Made by a program: the position numbers and the translations under genes. Positions 16,564-24,970 of a stretch of 64,000 nt of DNA are shown piece after piece. The stretch lies in NCBI RefSeq assembly GCF_001426525.1, contig NZ_LMEW01000006.1, positions 62,001 to 126,000 on the forward strand. The letters run 5' to 3'. This stretch comes from Massilia sp. Root133. GTDB taxonomy: Bacteria > Pseudomonadota > Gammaproteobacteria > Burkholderiales > Burkholderiaceae_D. The stretch's first letter is position 1; each line of letters starts with the position of its first letter. A model generated the notes under the pieces. The model did no database searches and was not told the origin of the DNA. It worked only from the letters and a program-made list of their open reading frames with translations.

Positions 16564-16893
16564 ATGCAAAGAATGGGAATGGTCATCGGCGTCAATCCGG
16601 AAAAGATCGCCGAATACAAAGCGCTGCACGCCGCCGTGTGGCCGCAGGTGCTGGCCCGCCTCCTCGAGGCCAACGTGCGCAACTACACGATCTTCCTGCG
16701 CGAGCCGGAAAACCTGTTGTTCGGCTATTGGGAATACCACGGCACCGATTTCGACGCCGACATGGCGCATATCGCGGCCGATCCGGAAACGCAGCGCTGG
16801 TGGACCTTCTGCAGCCCGTGCCAGGCGCCGCTGGCCAGCCGGGCCGAAGGCGAGCACTGGGCGATGATGGAGCCCGTGTTTCACATGGATTGA
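16564..16893 (+). CDS. L-rhamnose/L-fucose mutarotase-family protein
   Basis: This 109-residue protein belongs to the RhaM-like (DUF718) ferredoxin-fold mutarotases: MVIGVNPEKIAEYKALH with a catalytic His/Trp region HAAVWPQV, then FGYWEYHGTDF and QRWWTFCSPCQAPL. It interconverts sugar anomers, here presumably supplying the L-fucose anomer used by the dehydrogenase. GAGGAG lies 8 bases before the ATG. It is the last gene of the cluster and ends 3 bases from the convergent ABC permease stop. Confidence 0.88.
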   Translation: MQRMGMVIGVNPEKIAEYKALHAAVWPQVLARLLEANVRNYTIFLREPENLLFGYWEYHGTDFDADMAHIAADPETQRWWTFCSPCQAPLASRAEGEHWAMMEPVFHMD

Positions 16894-16896
16894 CCG

Positions 16897-18132
16897 TCAG
16901 CCGTCGCTGCGCAGCGCGGCGATCGGGTCGAGCGCCGCCGCCTGGCGCGCGGGGTAGACGCCGAACCCGAGCCCGACCGCCACGCACGCCAGCACGGCGA
17001 GCAGCAGGCTCACCGGCGACCACGCCACCGACCATCCGGCCAGCGCGGCGATGCTGTACGCGGCCACGGCGCCCAGCACGAGGCCGAGCACGGCGCCGCT
17101 GACGGCGATCACGAGCGCCTCGGCCAGGAATTGTTCCACCACGTCGCGGCGGCGCGCGCCCAGTGCGCGCTTCAGGCCCACTTCGCGCCGGCGCTCCAGC
17201 ACGTTGGCCAGCATGATGTTCATGATGCCGATGCCGCCCACGAGCAGCGACACGGCCGCGATCGAACTCATGACGATCGTGAAGATGCGCTGCGTCTGCT
17301 GGTTCTGGCGGTACAGGCCCATGGGCACGATGAGGTTCGTGTCGTCGACGCCGCCATGGCGCTGCTGGATGACCGCCTGCAGCACGCGCGCCGCGTCGTC
17401 CGGCGCGACCTGGCCGTCCAGGCGCACGCTGATGCCGTCCACCTCGTCCTCGATGCGGCGGAAGCCGAAGCGCGCGCGGGCCGTTTCCCACGGCACGAAC
17501 AGGCGCTCGTCGTCCAGGCCCAGCTTGACGCCTTCGAACTCCGCCTTGCTGGGCGTGCGGTCGGCCAGCACGCCCACCACTTGCAGCCACACGTGGTTGA
17601 CCTTGACGCGCTGGCCGACGGCCGGATCCGCGCCGAACAGCGTGTGCGCGAGGCGCGCGCCCAGCACGCAGACCGGGGCCAGCGTCGCGCCGTCGGATGG
17701 CTGCAGCCAGCGTCCGACCTTGAGCTGCAGGCCGCCATGGTCCGCATACGCCGGCGACACGGCGAACGCGCGCCCGCTCACGACGCGGTCGGCGACGATC
17801 AGCTGGTCGACCTTGATCTCCTTTTTCAGCGCCACCGACCGTGCGCCGGGCACGACGGACAGCGCCGCCGCGGCATCGGCCGCGGACAGGCCCAGCGAGC
17901 GGGTGCGGATGTCCTTCAACTGTTCGTCGGTGTTGCCCTTGCTCTCGACGATGACGTTGTTCAGACCCAGCTCCGCGACGAGGCGCAGCGCCTCGCGTTT
18001 GCTGCCTTCGCCCACGGCCAGCATGGCGACGATGGCGCCCACGCCGAAGATCATGCCGAGCAGGGTGAGGCCGGTGCGCAGTTTGCGGCGCTTCAGTTCG
18101 GCGACGGCTTCGAGCAGGAGCGCACGGTTCAT
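16897..18132 (-). CDS. FtsX/MacB-type ABC transporter permease
   Basis: This 411-residue permease has the MacB topology. An N-terminal helix (LTLLGMIFGVGAIVAMLAVG) precedes a large periplasmic domain over about residues 45-275. Three C-terminal helices hold VGGIGIMNIMLANVLERRRE, GLKRALGARRRDVVEQFL and the PARQAAALDPIAALRSDG end typical of MacB/LolC/FtsX permeases. It is the last gene of a four-gene exporter operon and overlaps the adaptor gene by 4 bases. With the ATPase it would act as a mechanotransmission exporter for a lipid, peptide or antibiotic; the cargo is unknown. Confidence 0.9.
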   Translation of the reverse strand: MNRALLLEAVAELKRRKLRTGLTLLGMIFGVGAIVAMLAVGEGSKREALRLVAELGLNNVIVESKGNTDEQLKDIRTRSLGLSAADAAAALSVVPGARSVALKKEIKVDQLIVADRVVSGRAFAVSPAYADHGGLQLKVGRWLQPSDGATLAPVCVLGARLAHTLFGADPAVGQRVKVNHVWLQVVGVLADRTPSKAEFEGVKLGLDDERLFVPWETARARFGFRRIEDEVDGISVRLDGQVAPDDAARVLQAVIQQRHGGVDDTNLIVPMGLYRQNQQTQRIFTIVMSSIAAVSLLVGGIGIMNIMLANVLERRREVGLKRALGARRRDVVEQFLAEALVIAVSGAVLGLVLGAVAAYSIAALAGWSVAWSPVSLLLAVLACVAVGLGFGVYPARQAAALDPIAALRSDG

Positions 18133-19346
18133 GACTTGTCGGCTTTCGGAGGAAGGAGAATGATCTGCGCGCCGGACGCGAGACCGCTCCTGATTTCGCT
18201 GCGCACCGGGCCGCGCCGGCCCAGTTCGACCTTGTGCTTCACGGCGCGGCCCGCGTCGGCCGTGTACACCGCGTAGGCGGCGCCGTCCTGCACGAGCGCG
18301 ATGTTCGGCACCGTCAGCGCCGCCGCCTGCGTCACGAGGTGCACCGTGCCGTGCAGCGCCTGGCCTGGCTTCAGTCCCAGCTTGCGCGCCGTGTCGGTGC
18401 CGATGGCGGCGTCGAAATCGCTGTACTTGACGGGCGACTCGGGTGAGACGACGCTGGCGCTGCTGCCGACCCGCGTCACCGTGAGGTCCAGTTCTGTGCC
18501 CGTGCCGGCCAGGCGCACGCGCACGGGCAGGCCCGGCTTGAGTCCGTAGGCCTGGCCCTCGGCCACGCTGAAGTGGGCGACGAGCTTGTCGAGGTCGGGC
18601 AGGGCGCCGAACGGCTCGCCCGCCATCTGGTTGGCGCCGACCTGCGGCTTGGCGCCGTCCCAGCGCGCGGCCAGCAGGAACACGCCGTCGTGCGGCGCCA
18701 CCAGTTCCAGCGCGTCCAGGCTCCTGCGCTGCTGTGCCGCGTTCTGCGCCACGCTGTCGCGCTGCGAGTGGAGCACGGCGTCCTGCGCGGCGGCGCGGGC
18801 CTGCGCCTGGCCGCCTTTCCAGTCCAGGTAGGTGCGCTTCTTGGTGAGGAAACCGACGTCGGCCAGCGCATCGAGGATCGTGTTGCGGGCGAAGACGGAC
18901 AGGTCGACGCCCGCATAGCGGCGCGCGAGGCCCAGGTCGTCCTCGAGCTTCGCGCGGTCGCCGGCCAGCACGCCTTTCTCGACGGCCGCATTCTGGCGAT
19001 TCGCCTCCTCGGCCAGCGCCTTGCGCAGCAGTTCGAGGTCGGCCTGCGACAGGTCCGCGCGCGCCTGCGGGGCGTCGAAGCGGGCCACGACCTGGCCTTT
19101 CGTGACGGTGCTGCCGTCCGCGACCATGTCCACCAGCACGCGGCTCGACCAGCCGCTGCCCGGCACCGTCAGCGGCGTGTTGGCGGCAGCCTGGATCTCG
19201 CCGTCCGCTTCCAGCGTTTCGGTCCACGCGCGCGGCGCCAGCGTTTCGACGGGGCCGCCGGCCGGCGCCGACGCGCCGCCGCAACCGGACAGCAGGGCCG
19301 CCAGTACGGCGACGAAGGTAGACAGGCGTGGCATGGGAAATCTCAT
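18129..19346 (-). CDS. HlyD/RND-type periplasmic adaptor lipoprotein
   Basis: This 405-residue adaptor has a lipoprotein signal ending LAALLSGC, then a lipoyl half (ETLEADGEIQAAANTPLTVP, DGSTVTKGQVVARFD), an alpha-helical hairpin rich in Ala and Gln over about residues 90-200, a second lipoyl half (ELVAPHDGVFLL) and beta-barrel parts. It would link the inner-membrane permease to an outer-membrane channel. The 4-base overlap with the upstream adaptor gene favours the start at 19346; an internal Met four codons on (MPRLSTF) is an alternative that makes a cleaner signal. Confidence 0.88.
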   Translation of the reverse strand: MRFPMPRLSTFVAVLAALLSGCGGASAPAGGPVETLAPRAWTETLEADGEIQAAANTPLTVPGSGWSSRVLVDMVADGSTVTKGQVVARFDAPQARADLSQADLELLRKALAEEANRQNAAVEKGVLAGDRAKLEDDLGLARRYAGVDLSVFARNTILDALADVGFLTKKRTYLDWKGGQAQARAAAQDAVLHSQRDSVAQNAAQQRRSLDALELVAPHDGVFLLAARWDGAKPQVGANQMAGEPFGALPDLDKLVAHFSVAEGQAYGLKPGLPVRVRLAGTGTELDLTVTRVGSSASVVSPESPVKYSDFDAAIGTDTARKLGLKPGQALHGTVHLVTQAAALTVPNIALVQDGAAYAVYTADAGRAVKHKVELGRRGPVRSEIRSGLASGAQIILLPPKADKS

Positions 19347-21247
19347 GGTCGGATGGCCGCGACGCGGCGGTCGACGCCCGGCAGCAGTTCCACCTGGACG
19401 GCGGCGCCGGGCTTCAAGTCCTTCGCGGGCGCGTCGAATTCCAGCTCGACGTCGCGGATGACGACCGCCTGCGCCGCCGATTTGCTGTGGAAGGCGCGTC
19501 CCAGGCCCGTCACGTGCGCGGCCAGTGTCTGCCGCGTACCGGCCACGACGACGCGCGCCGCCTGGCCCTTCCGCACGCCCGCCGCCTGCGCTTCCGGGAC
19601 GCGGGCGTTGACGCCCAACTGGTCCGGATCGGCCAGGGTCGCGACCGACAGGCCTACCCAGACCTGGCTGCCGATGGCGAACTTCTCGCCGTTGAAGCCG
19701 ATGCGGTGCAGGACCAGGCCCCGCCGCGGCGCCAGGACGGTCAACGCCGCCTGGCCCTTGACGAGGGAGGCGATCTTGGCCCGCAACTGCGCCGCGTCGG
19801 ACTGCAGGCCGGCGCGCTCGGCCTGGCGCGCGCGCCGCTGTGCCTCGTACTGGGCCTGCGCCAGCGTCGCCAGCTGCGCTTTTTCGGCGCGGTCGATCAC
19901 GAGCTTGTCGTAGTCGACGCGGCGGATGAGTTCCTTCGGCATGGTCGCCTTGCGCGCGGCCTTCTCGGCATTGCTCTGCGCCTCGGCCTGCGCCAGCACG
20001 CCGGCGCGGTCGGCCTCGGCCTGGTCCAGCTGCAGCTTGTCCAGCGCCCGCTCGCGTTCCTTCAGCGTGCCTTGCAGCGAGATCAGCTGGTTCATCACAT
20101 CGGTGGATTCGAACACGGCAATGGGCTGCCCGGCCTGTACCATCGAGCCTTCCGGCGCGAGGAACGCCAGCTTGTAGTTCCAGACATGCGGGATGGTCGG
20201 CGGCGACACCGGCATGGTCCGGCGCGACGCGATCTCGCCTTCGATCGCCAGCGCGGCGGGGGCGGCGGCCTTCGCCTGGCGGACGCCCGCGGCCGCGGCG
20301 CCGGGCGCCAGCGGCTCCACCTGCACGCTCATCCCCGCGACGAGCGGCAGGCCATGGTCGTCGGGCAGGGCGATCCGGGCCCGGAAATAGCGGCCGATGC
20401 CCCAGCGCGGCCGCGCTTCCGGCGCGCTCGTGATCCCGGCCAGCTTCCCGGCCACGACGACGTCCGGCAGCGCGTCGAAGCGCAGGGCGACGGCCTGGCC
20501 GTCGCGCAGATACGGGCGGTCCGCTTCCAGCACCCAGGCCGTGACGACCATGTGGCCGTCGCCGAGCACCGTGCCGGCCGCGTTGCCCGGCCAGGCCGTG
20601 GAGCCCTCGTCCATGCGCTCGCCGTTGAAGGGGCTGTAGCCGTGGACGACGATGCCGTCGCGCGTGGCGCGCACTTCCGACTGCGCCACCTGGGCGAGCT
20701 GGAACGCCTCGTTGATCTGCAGTTTCTTCACTTCGAGCGCGCCATCCTCCTTGCGGCGGGCGACGGCCGCGCGGGCGTTCTTCAGGTTGTCCTGCTTGAT
20801 CGCGAGGTCGCGCGTGGCCTGGCCCAGCGCCGCCTGGTAGCGGTCGTAGTCGAGCGCCATGATCTGCTGCTTCGGCAGCGCCGCGTCGACCCTGGCCTTG
20901 GCAAGCAGCGCCTGGGCGTTGACCAGCGCTTTCTCCGCCTCGATGGCCGCGACTTCCAGCGTGGCCGTCTCGCTGTCCGCCTTCGCGCGGGCGCGTTCGC
21001 GGTCCATCCGGAGCTGGTCGATATTGGTCGTGCTGGCGGAGTCGATCCGCAGCACGATGTCGCCCTTCCTGACCTGCGTGCCCTCGGCGAGGAAGCTGCG
21101 CACGACGATCGGCGACGCGTTCGACGGCGGCACGAAGATCGTCTGCGAATCAAGCGCTTCCACTTCGCCAGTGATCAGGACCGGGCGGGTGTCCGCGGCC
21201 GTGGCGGCGATGGCGACGAAGGCCAGGAGCGGGACCAGGCGCTTCAT
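19343..21247 (-). CDS. Tandem HlyD-like adaptor (two membrane-fusion modules in one chain)
   Basis: This 634-residue exported protein consists of two successive adaptor modules. Module 1 (about residues 20-305) has VLITGEVEALDSQTIFVPP, LAEGTQVRKGDIVLRID, a helical hairpin and LEADRPYLRDGQAVALRF. Module 2 (about 325-634) repeats the plan: ALAIEGEIASRRTMPVSPP, LAPEGSMVQAGQPIAVFES, a long Ala/Gln-rich coiled coil and VPEAQAAGVRKGQAARVVV. Typical HlyD or MacA adaptors are about 350-450 residues. A signal peptide [19 protein letters not shown] leads the chain. It overlaps both neighbouring genes by 4 bases. The doubled form may supply two adaptor positions of a hexameric ring at once. Confidence 0.87.
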   Translation of the reverse strand: MKRLVPLLAFVAIAATAADTRPVLITGEVEALDSQTIFVPPSNASPIVVRSFLAEGTQVRKGDIVLRIDSASTTNIDQLRMDRERARAKADSETATLEVAAIEAEKALVNAQALLAKARVDAALPKQQIMALDYDRYQAALGQATRDLAIKQDNLKNARAAVARRKEDGALEVKKLQINEAFQLAQVAQSEVRATRDGIVVHGYSPFNGERMDEGSTAWPGNAAGTVLGDGHMVVTAWVLEADRPYLRDGQAVALRFDALPDVVVAGKLAGITSAPEARPRWGIGRYFRARIALPDDHGLPLVAGMSVQVEPLAPGAAAAGVRQAKAAAPAALAIEGEIASRRTMPVSPPTIPHVWNYKLAFLAPEGSMVQAGQPIAVFESTDVMNQLISLQGTLKERERALDKLQLDQAEADRAGVLAQAEAQSNAEKAARKATMPKELIRRVDYDKLVIDRAEKAQLATLAQAQYEAQRRARQAERAGLQSDAAQLRAKIASLVKGQAALTVLAPRRGLVLHRIGFNGEKFAIGSQVWVGLSVATLADPDQLGVNARVPEAQAAGVRKGQAARVVVAGTRQTLAAHVTGLGRAFHSKSAAQAVVIRDVELEFDAPAKDLKPGAAVQVELLPGVDRRVAAIRP

Positions 21248-21912
21248 GGCTGGCCCGCGACGCGGCCGTCGCGCAGGTGGATGGTGCGCTGCGCGCTGGC
21301 GGCGATCGCGGGATCGTGCGTGACCATCACGAGCGTCTGGCCGCCCGCGTGCAGTTCGCGCAGCAGGGCCATCACGTCGGCCGCGCTGCTGGAATCGAGG
21401 TTGCCGGTCGGTTCGTCCGCGAGCAGCAGGTCCGGCTCGTTCAGCAGCGCGCGCGCGATGGCGGCCCGCTGCAGCTGGCCGCCGGAGAGCTGGCCCGGCA
21501 GGTGGTCGAGACGCCGGCCCAGGCCGATGCGCTCGAGCAGGGCGCGGGCCCGGTCGGCCGCCTGCGGGTCGGGCTGGCGCGCATAACGCTGCGGCAGCAG
21601 CACGTTTTCCAGCACGGTCAGGCGCGGCAGCAGGTGGAAGGACTGGAACACGAAGCCGATGCGGCGGTTGCGCACGTCGGATGCGGCGTCGTCGTCGAGG
21701 GCGCTGATCTCGTCCTGCGCGAGGCGGTAGCGGCCGCTGTCCGGGCGATCCAGCCCGCCCAGCACGTTCAGCAGGGTCGACTTGCCGGAGCCGGACGGGC
21801 CCATCACGGCGACGAATTCGCCGCGCGCCACGTGCAGGTCGATGCCGTCCAGGGCGTGGATGTCGCTGCCGCCCAGGCGGTAGGTCTTGCGGATCGCACT
21901 CAGTTCTATCAT
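21244..21912 (-). CDS. ABC transporter ATP-binding protein (MacB/LolD type)
   Basis: This 222-residue ATPase carries Walker [13 protein letters not shown], the signature [15 protein letters not shown] and Walker [14 protein letters not shown], with the D-loop and a switch His in MVTHDPAIA. Sequence and length fit the LolD/MacB/FtsE group that powers FtsX-type permeases. It is the first gene of the exporter operon. Only 61 bases separate it from the end of the MocR gene, which runs in the same direction, so a promoter must lie in 21913-21973 unless there is read-through. Confidence 0.92.
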   Translation of the reverse strand: MIELSAIRKTYRLGGSDIHALDGIDLHVARGEFVAVMGPSGSGKSTLLNVLGGLDRPDSGRYRLAQDEISALDDDAASDVRNRRIGFVFQSFHLLPRLTVLENVLLPQRYARQPDPQAADRARALLERIGLGRRLDHLPGQLSGGQLQRAAIARALLNEPDLLLADEPTGNLDSSSAADVMALLRELHAGGQTLVMVTHDPAIAASAQRTIHLRDGRVAGQP

Positions 21913-21973
21913 GCCGAAAAGTATTTCTTAAGGCACAACAGTTTGTCAATTGTCAAATACGTCAACGGGTAGA

Positions 21974-23398
21974 TTATTTTGGCATGACGGCAAGTTCCGC
22001 CAGCCGGCGGCAATCGGCCACGAGTCGGCGCGCGTCGACATTGGTCACGCCCAGCAGCAGGCCGGGCGTGGCGGGCGTATGCGCATACCAGGGCGACAGC
22101 GGCACGGGCGCGAGGCCGGCCCGCAGGGCGCGCGCGGCCACGTCGACGTCGGACGCGGCCGTGCGCAGGCGCGTGACGACGGCCATGCCGGCCGTCGCCT
22201 GCACGTCCAGCACGTCGGCGGCCTCGTTGCGCAGGCAGCGCAACAAGGCTTCGCGCCGCGCCGCATACAGACGTTTCATGCGGCGCAGGTGGCGCAGGTA
22301 GTGGCCCTCCCGCAGGAAGTCCGCGACGGCGCGCTGGGTCGTCGCGCCGGGCGCCGGCGCGAGGCATGCGGCGACGTCGCCGAAGCGGCGCGCCAGGTCG
22401 GCCGGCACGACGAGGAAGCCGAGGCGCAGCGCGGGGCTGATCGTCTTGCTGAACGTCCCGATGTGCAGCACGCGGCCGCCCTCGTCGAGCGACGCGAGCG
22501 CCGGCGCCGCGCGGCCTTCCAGCTGCAGCTCGCTGAGGTAATCGTCCTCGACGATCCAGGCGCCGTTGTCGCGCGCCCAGTCCAGCAGGGCGCGGCGGCG
22601 CGCGAGCGACATCGTCATGCCGAGCGGCGCCTGCTGGCCCGGCGTCACGACGGCGAGCCGCGCGTCCGGGGCCATGCGGACACCGGCATCGACGTCCAGG
22701 CCCTCGGCGTCGACGGGGACGGCCGTCACCTTCGTGCCCGCGAGCGACAGGGCGGTGCGCGTCAGCGGAAAACCGGGGTCTTCGAACCACGCGCCCTGGC
22801 CTTCCAGCGCGAGCGCGCGCACGACGAGCCCCAGCGCGCCGGCGAAGCCCGCCGTGATCAGCACCTGCGACGGGTTGCAGCGGATGCCGCGCGCGATGCC
22901 GAGATAGGCCGCGACTTCGCGCCGCAGGTCCGGATCGCCGCGCGGATCCGGGTAGCCGACGGGGCTGGACGCCGTGTGCCGGGCCGCGCGCACCATCACG
23001 CGCGCCCACAGTTTATAGGGGAACGCGTCTTGCGCCGGGACGCCCATCTGGAACGGCAGCGGCGTCGCGCCGAAGGTCGGGAACAGCTCGGGGATCGGCG
23101 ACGTATCGGGCAAGTGCGCGGGCGTATGGCCGGCGAGGCCGGGCGTGGCCGGCCGCCCGTTGACGCGGGTGCCGGCCGCGCCGAAGCTCGTCGCGAGCTG
23201 CTCGTCGACGAGGCGTTCGTACGCGATGCGCACGGTGCCGCGCGACACGCCCAGCTGGGCCGCGAGGTCGCGCCACGACGGCAGCTTCGCATCGGCTGGA
23301 ATCTGCCCCGATTCGATGCCGGCGCGGATGGCCGCGTAGATCTGCGTGGCGAGGGGTGTTTTTTTGGCCCGGTCGAGGCCGATGGACAGCGTGGTCAT
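21974..23398 (-). CDS. MocR-type regulator (GntR winged helix plus aminotransferase domain)
   Basis: This 474-residue protein has a GntR winged helix at residues 12-75 (LPSWRDLAAQLGVSRGTVRI) fused to a fold-type I aminotransferase domain. The PLP lysine lies in IGTFSKTISPALRLG and the conserved WIVEDDYLSEL is present. MocR proteins such as PdxR use PLP or PLP adducts as effector. The start at 23398 agrees with the family; the upstream in-frame extension looks like promoter DNA. It is divergent from the carboxymuconolactone decarboxylase-family gene, a frequent pairing, so it probably controls that operon. Confidence 0.9.
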   Translation of the reverse strand: MTTLSIGLDRAKKTPLATQIYAAIRAGIESGQIPADAKLPSWRDLAAQLGVSRGTVRIAYERLVDEQLATSFGAAGTRVNGRPATPGLAGHTPAHLPDTSPIPELFPTFGATPLPFQMGVPAQDAFPYKLWARVMVRAARHTASSPVGYPDPRGDPDLRREVAAYLGIARGIRCNPSQVLITAGFAGALGLVVRALALEGQGAWFEDPGFPLTRTALSLAGTKVTAVPVDAEGLDVDAGVRMAPDARLAVVTPGQQAPLGMTMSLARRRALLDWARDNGAWIVEDDYLSELQLEGRAAPALASLDEGGRVLHIGTFSKTISPALRLGFLVVPADLARRFGDVAACLAPAPGATTQRAVADFLREGHYLRHLRRMKRLYAARREALLRCLRNEAADVLDVQATAGMAVVTRLRTAASDVDVAARALRAGLAPVPLSPWYAHTPATPGLLLGVTNVDARRLVADCRRLAELAVMPK

Positions 23399-23427
23399 GG
23401 CCGATGGTACATTAAAAATGATCAAAC

Positions 23428-23448
23428 TTGGCACTGTTTTTTGGCCAC
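23428..23448. promoter_or_regulatory. Direct repeats between mocR and its divergent operon
   Basis: TTGGCAC and TTGGCCAC occur 13 bases apart in the 96-base divergent gap. MocR-family regulators often bind direct repeats, so this pair is the most likely operator, but it is short and could be chance. Confidence 0.35.
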
Positions 23449-23494
23449 CATTCGGCGCATCATGTCTTCATCCAGTTCAACCAGGAGAATCAAA

Positions 23495-23953
23495 ATGACG
23501 CAACGCATGGATTACAACGCGGCCACCCCGGCCGGCATGAAGGCGCTCGGCGGCGTGTACGGCCACATCATGGGCTGCGGCCTGCCGAAGGTGCTCGTCG
23601 ACCTCGTCTACCTGCGCGTCTCGCAGATCAACGGCTGCGCCTACTGCATCGACATGCATTCGCGCGACCTGCTGAAGGAAGGCGTCAACGTCGAGAAGCT
23701 CGTGCTGGTGCCGGCGTGGCGCGAAGCGGCCAGCCTGTTCGACACGACGGAGCGCGCGGCCCTCGCATGGGCCGAGACGGTGACGCAGGTGGCCGAGACG
23801 GGCGTGCCGGATGCGGACTATGCGGCCGCCGCGGCCGTGTTCAGCCAGCAGCAGCTGGCCGACCTGACCATCGCCATCGGCCTGATGAATGCGTACAACC
23901 GCATGGCGATCAGCTTCCGCGCGCAGCCGGCCGCCGTGACGGCCGCGCGCTGA
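23495..23953 (+). CDS. Carboxymuconolactone decarboxylase/AhpD-family protein
   Basis: This 152-residue all-helical protein has the AhpD-like redox motif CAYCIDMH (CxxC plus His) near residue 50, preceded by LVYLRVSQINGC. Such proteins act as alkyl-hydroperoxidase partners or decarboxylases. With the full CxxC-H motif, thiol peroxidase activity is more likely than true carboxymuconolactone decarboxylation. An AGGAGAAT site precedes the ATG. It heads a three-gene operon with the cupin and HD-domain genes and is divergent from the MocR gene. Confidence 0.88.
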   Translation: MTQRMDYNAATPAGMKALGGVYGHIMGCGLPKVLVDLVYLRVSQINGCAYCIDMHSRDLLKEGVNVEKLVLVPAWREAASLFDTTERAALAWAETVTQVAETGVPDADYAAAAAVFSQQQLADLTIAIGLMNAYNRMAISFRAQPAAVTAAR

Positions 23954-23963
23954 GGAGGCGGCG

Positions 23964-24356
23964 ATGAAAGCCACGATCGCTTTGTGTCTGGCGCTGCTGG
24001 CCGGCGCGGCCGGTGCCCACGAAACCGTAAAACCTCTGTTCCACCGCGCGCTGCCGAACGTGCCCGGCAAGGCGCTGGTGGCGGTGGAGGTGTCGTTCGC
24101 GCCCGGCGCGGAAGCGGCGCCCCACACGCATCCGAAGTCGTCGTTCATCTACGCGCAGGTGCTGTCCGGCGAGATCGTCAGCGCCGTCGACGATGCGGCG
24201 CCGAAGGTCTACCGCACGGGCGAGTTCTGGTACGAGGATCCGGGCGCCCGCCACCAGGTGACGCGCAACGCCAGCAAGGACAAGCCGGCCACGCTGCTCG
24301 CCGTGTTCGTGCTGGACGAGGGGGAGCAGAAGCTCGTGCTCCCGGCCGCGAAATGA
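23964..24356 (+). CDS. Exported cupin-domain protein
   Basis: This 130-residue protein has a signal peptide (MKATIALCLALLAGAAGAHE) and a single cupin barrel. Motif 1 is EAAPHTHPKSSFIYAQVLSG, with two His and a later Glu/His set, and motif 2 lies around FWYEDPGARHQVTRNASK. The metal-binding His residues are intact, so it may be a periplasmic metal-dependent sensor, isomerase or dioxygenase. It lies 10 bases after the AhpD-like gene and overlaps the HD gene by 4 bases. The reaction is unknown. Confidence 0.85.
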   Translation: MKATIALCLALLAGAAGAHETVKPLFHRALPNVPGKALVAVEVSFAPGAEAAPHTHPKSSFIYAQVLSGEIVSAVDDAAPKVYRTGEFWYEDPGARHQVTRNASKDKPATLLAVFVLDEGEQKLVLPAAK

Positions 24357-24970
24357 ACAGCTTGCCCGACAGCCGGCTTGCGCGCGAGATCACGCAGTAC
24401 GTGCGCGACACCGCGAGCGACATGCTGTTCCAGCACTCGGCCCGCGTGTATTGGTGGGGCGCGCTGCTGGGCGACAAGCTCGGCCTCGCGTTCGACCCCG
24501 AGCTGCTGTATGCCGCCGCCATGTTCCACGACATCGGCATCACGCCGCATTACCACGGCAGCCGGCAGCGCTTCGAGGTCGACGGCGCGAACGCGGCGCG
24601 CGATTTCCTGCGCGACCACGGCATCGATGAACACAGCGCCGAACGGGTCTGGCTCGCGATCGCGCTGCACACGACGCCCGGCATTCCCGAGCACATGCAT
24701 CCGGAAATCCGCCTCGTGCAGGCCGGCGCCGGCATGGACATGGTGGGCCGCGGCATGGACGCCATCCCGGCGGCGGAGCGGGACAGGGTGCTCGCCGCGC
24801 ACCCGCGCGGCCACGGCTTCGCGCACGCCGTCATCGACACGTTCTACGAAGGGCTGAAGCACCGTCCCGAGACGACGTTCGGCACCTTCAACGACGACTT
24901 CCTCGCCTTTAAAGATCCGGCGTTCCAGCGGGGGAACCTGTGTAGCCTGCTGCTCGCCGCACACCCATGA
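24353..24970 (+). CDS. HD-domain hydrolase, cyanamide-hydratase-like
   Basis: This 205-residue HD-fold metalloprotein has H28 in FQHSARVYWWG, the H59-D60 pair in MFHDIGITPHYH, and further His residues in IALHTTPGIPEHMHPEIRLV. The pattern of FQHS, FHDIG and ALHT resembles the cyanamide hydratase/DDI2-type HD group rather than nucleotide phosphodiesterases. Neighbouring cupin and AhpD-like genes suggest a small detoxification unit. The last 62 bases overlap the convergent flavin monooxygenase gene on the other strand. Confidence 0.82.
   Translation: MNSLPDSRLAREITQYVRDTASDMLFQHSARVYWWGALLGDKLGLAFDPELLYAAAMFHDIGITPHYHGSRQRFEVDGANAARDFLRDHGIDEHSAERVWLAIALHTTPGIPEHMHPEIRLVQAGAGMDMVGRGMDAIPAAERDRVLAAHPRGHGFAHAVIDTFYEGLKHRPETTFGTFNDDFLAFKDPAFQRGNLCSLLLAAHP

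Noticed and set aside
16897..19284. A continuous open frame that would make a 795-residue permease with a long N-terminal extension
   Set aside because: The upstream part is an out-of-frame shadow of the adaptor gene at 18129-19346. The MacB-type permease begins at 18132 with a 4-base overlap.
19343..21949. An open frame that would fuse an ATPase-like region to the tandem adaptor
   Set aside because: The first third is Arg/Pro-rich shadow of the ATPase gene, which is read in another frame. The adaptor signal peptide begins at 21247.
23365..23375. Run of seven Ts near the 5' end of the mocR gene as a frameshift
   Set aside because: The reading frame through it (AKKTPLATQ) agrees with the MocR family, so there is no sign of disruption.
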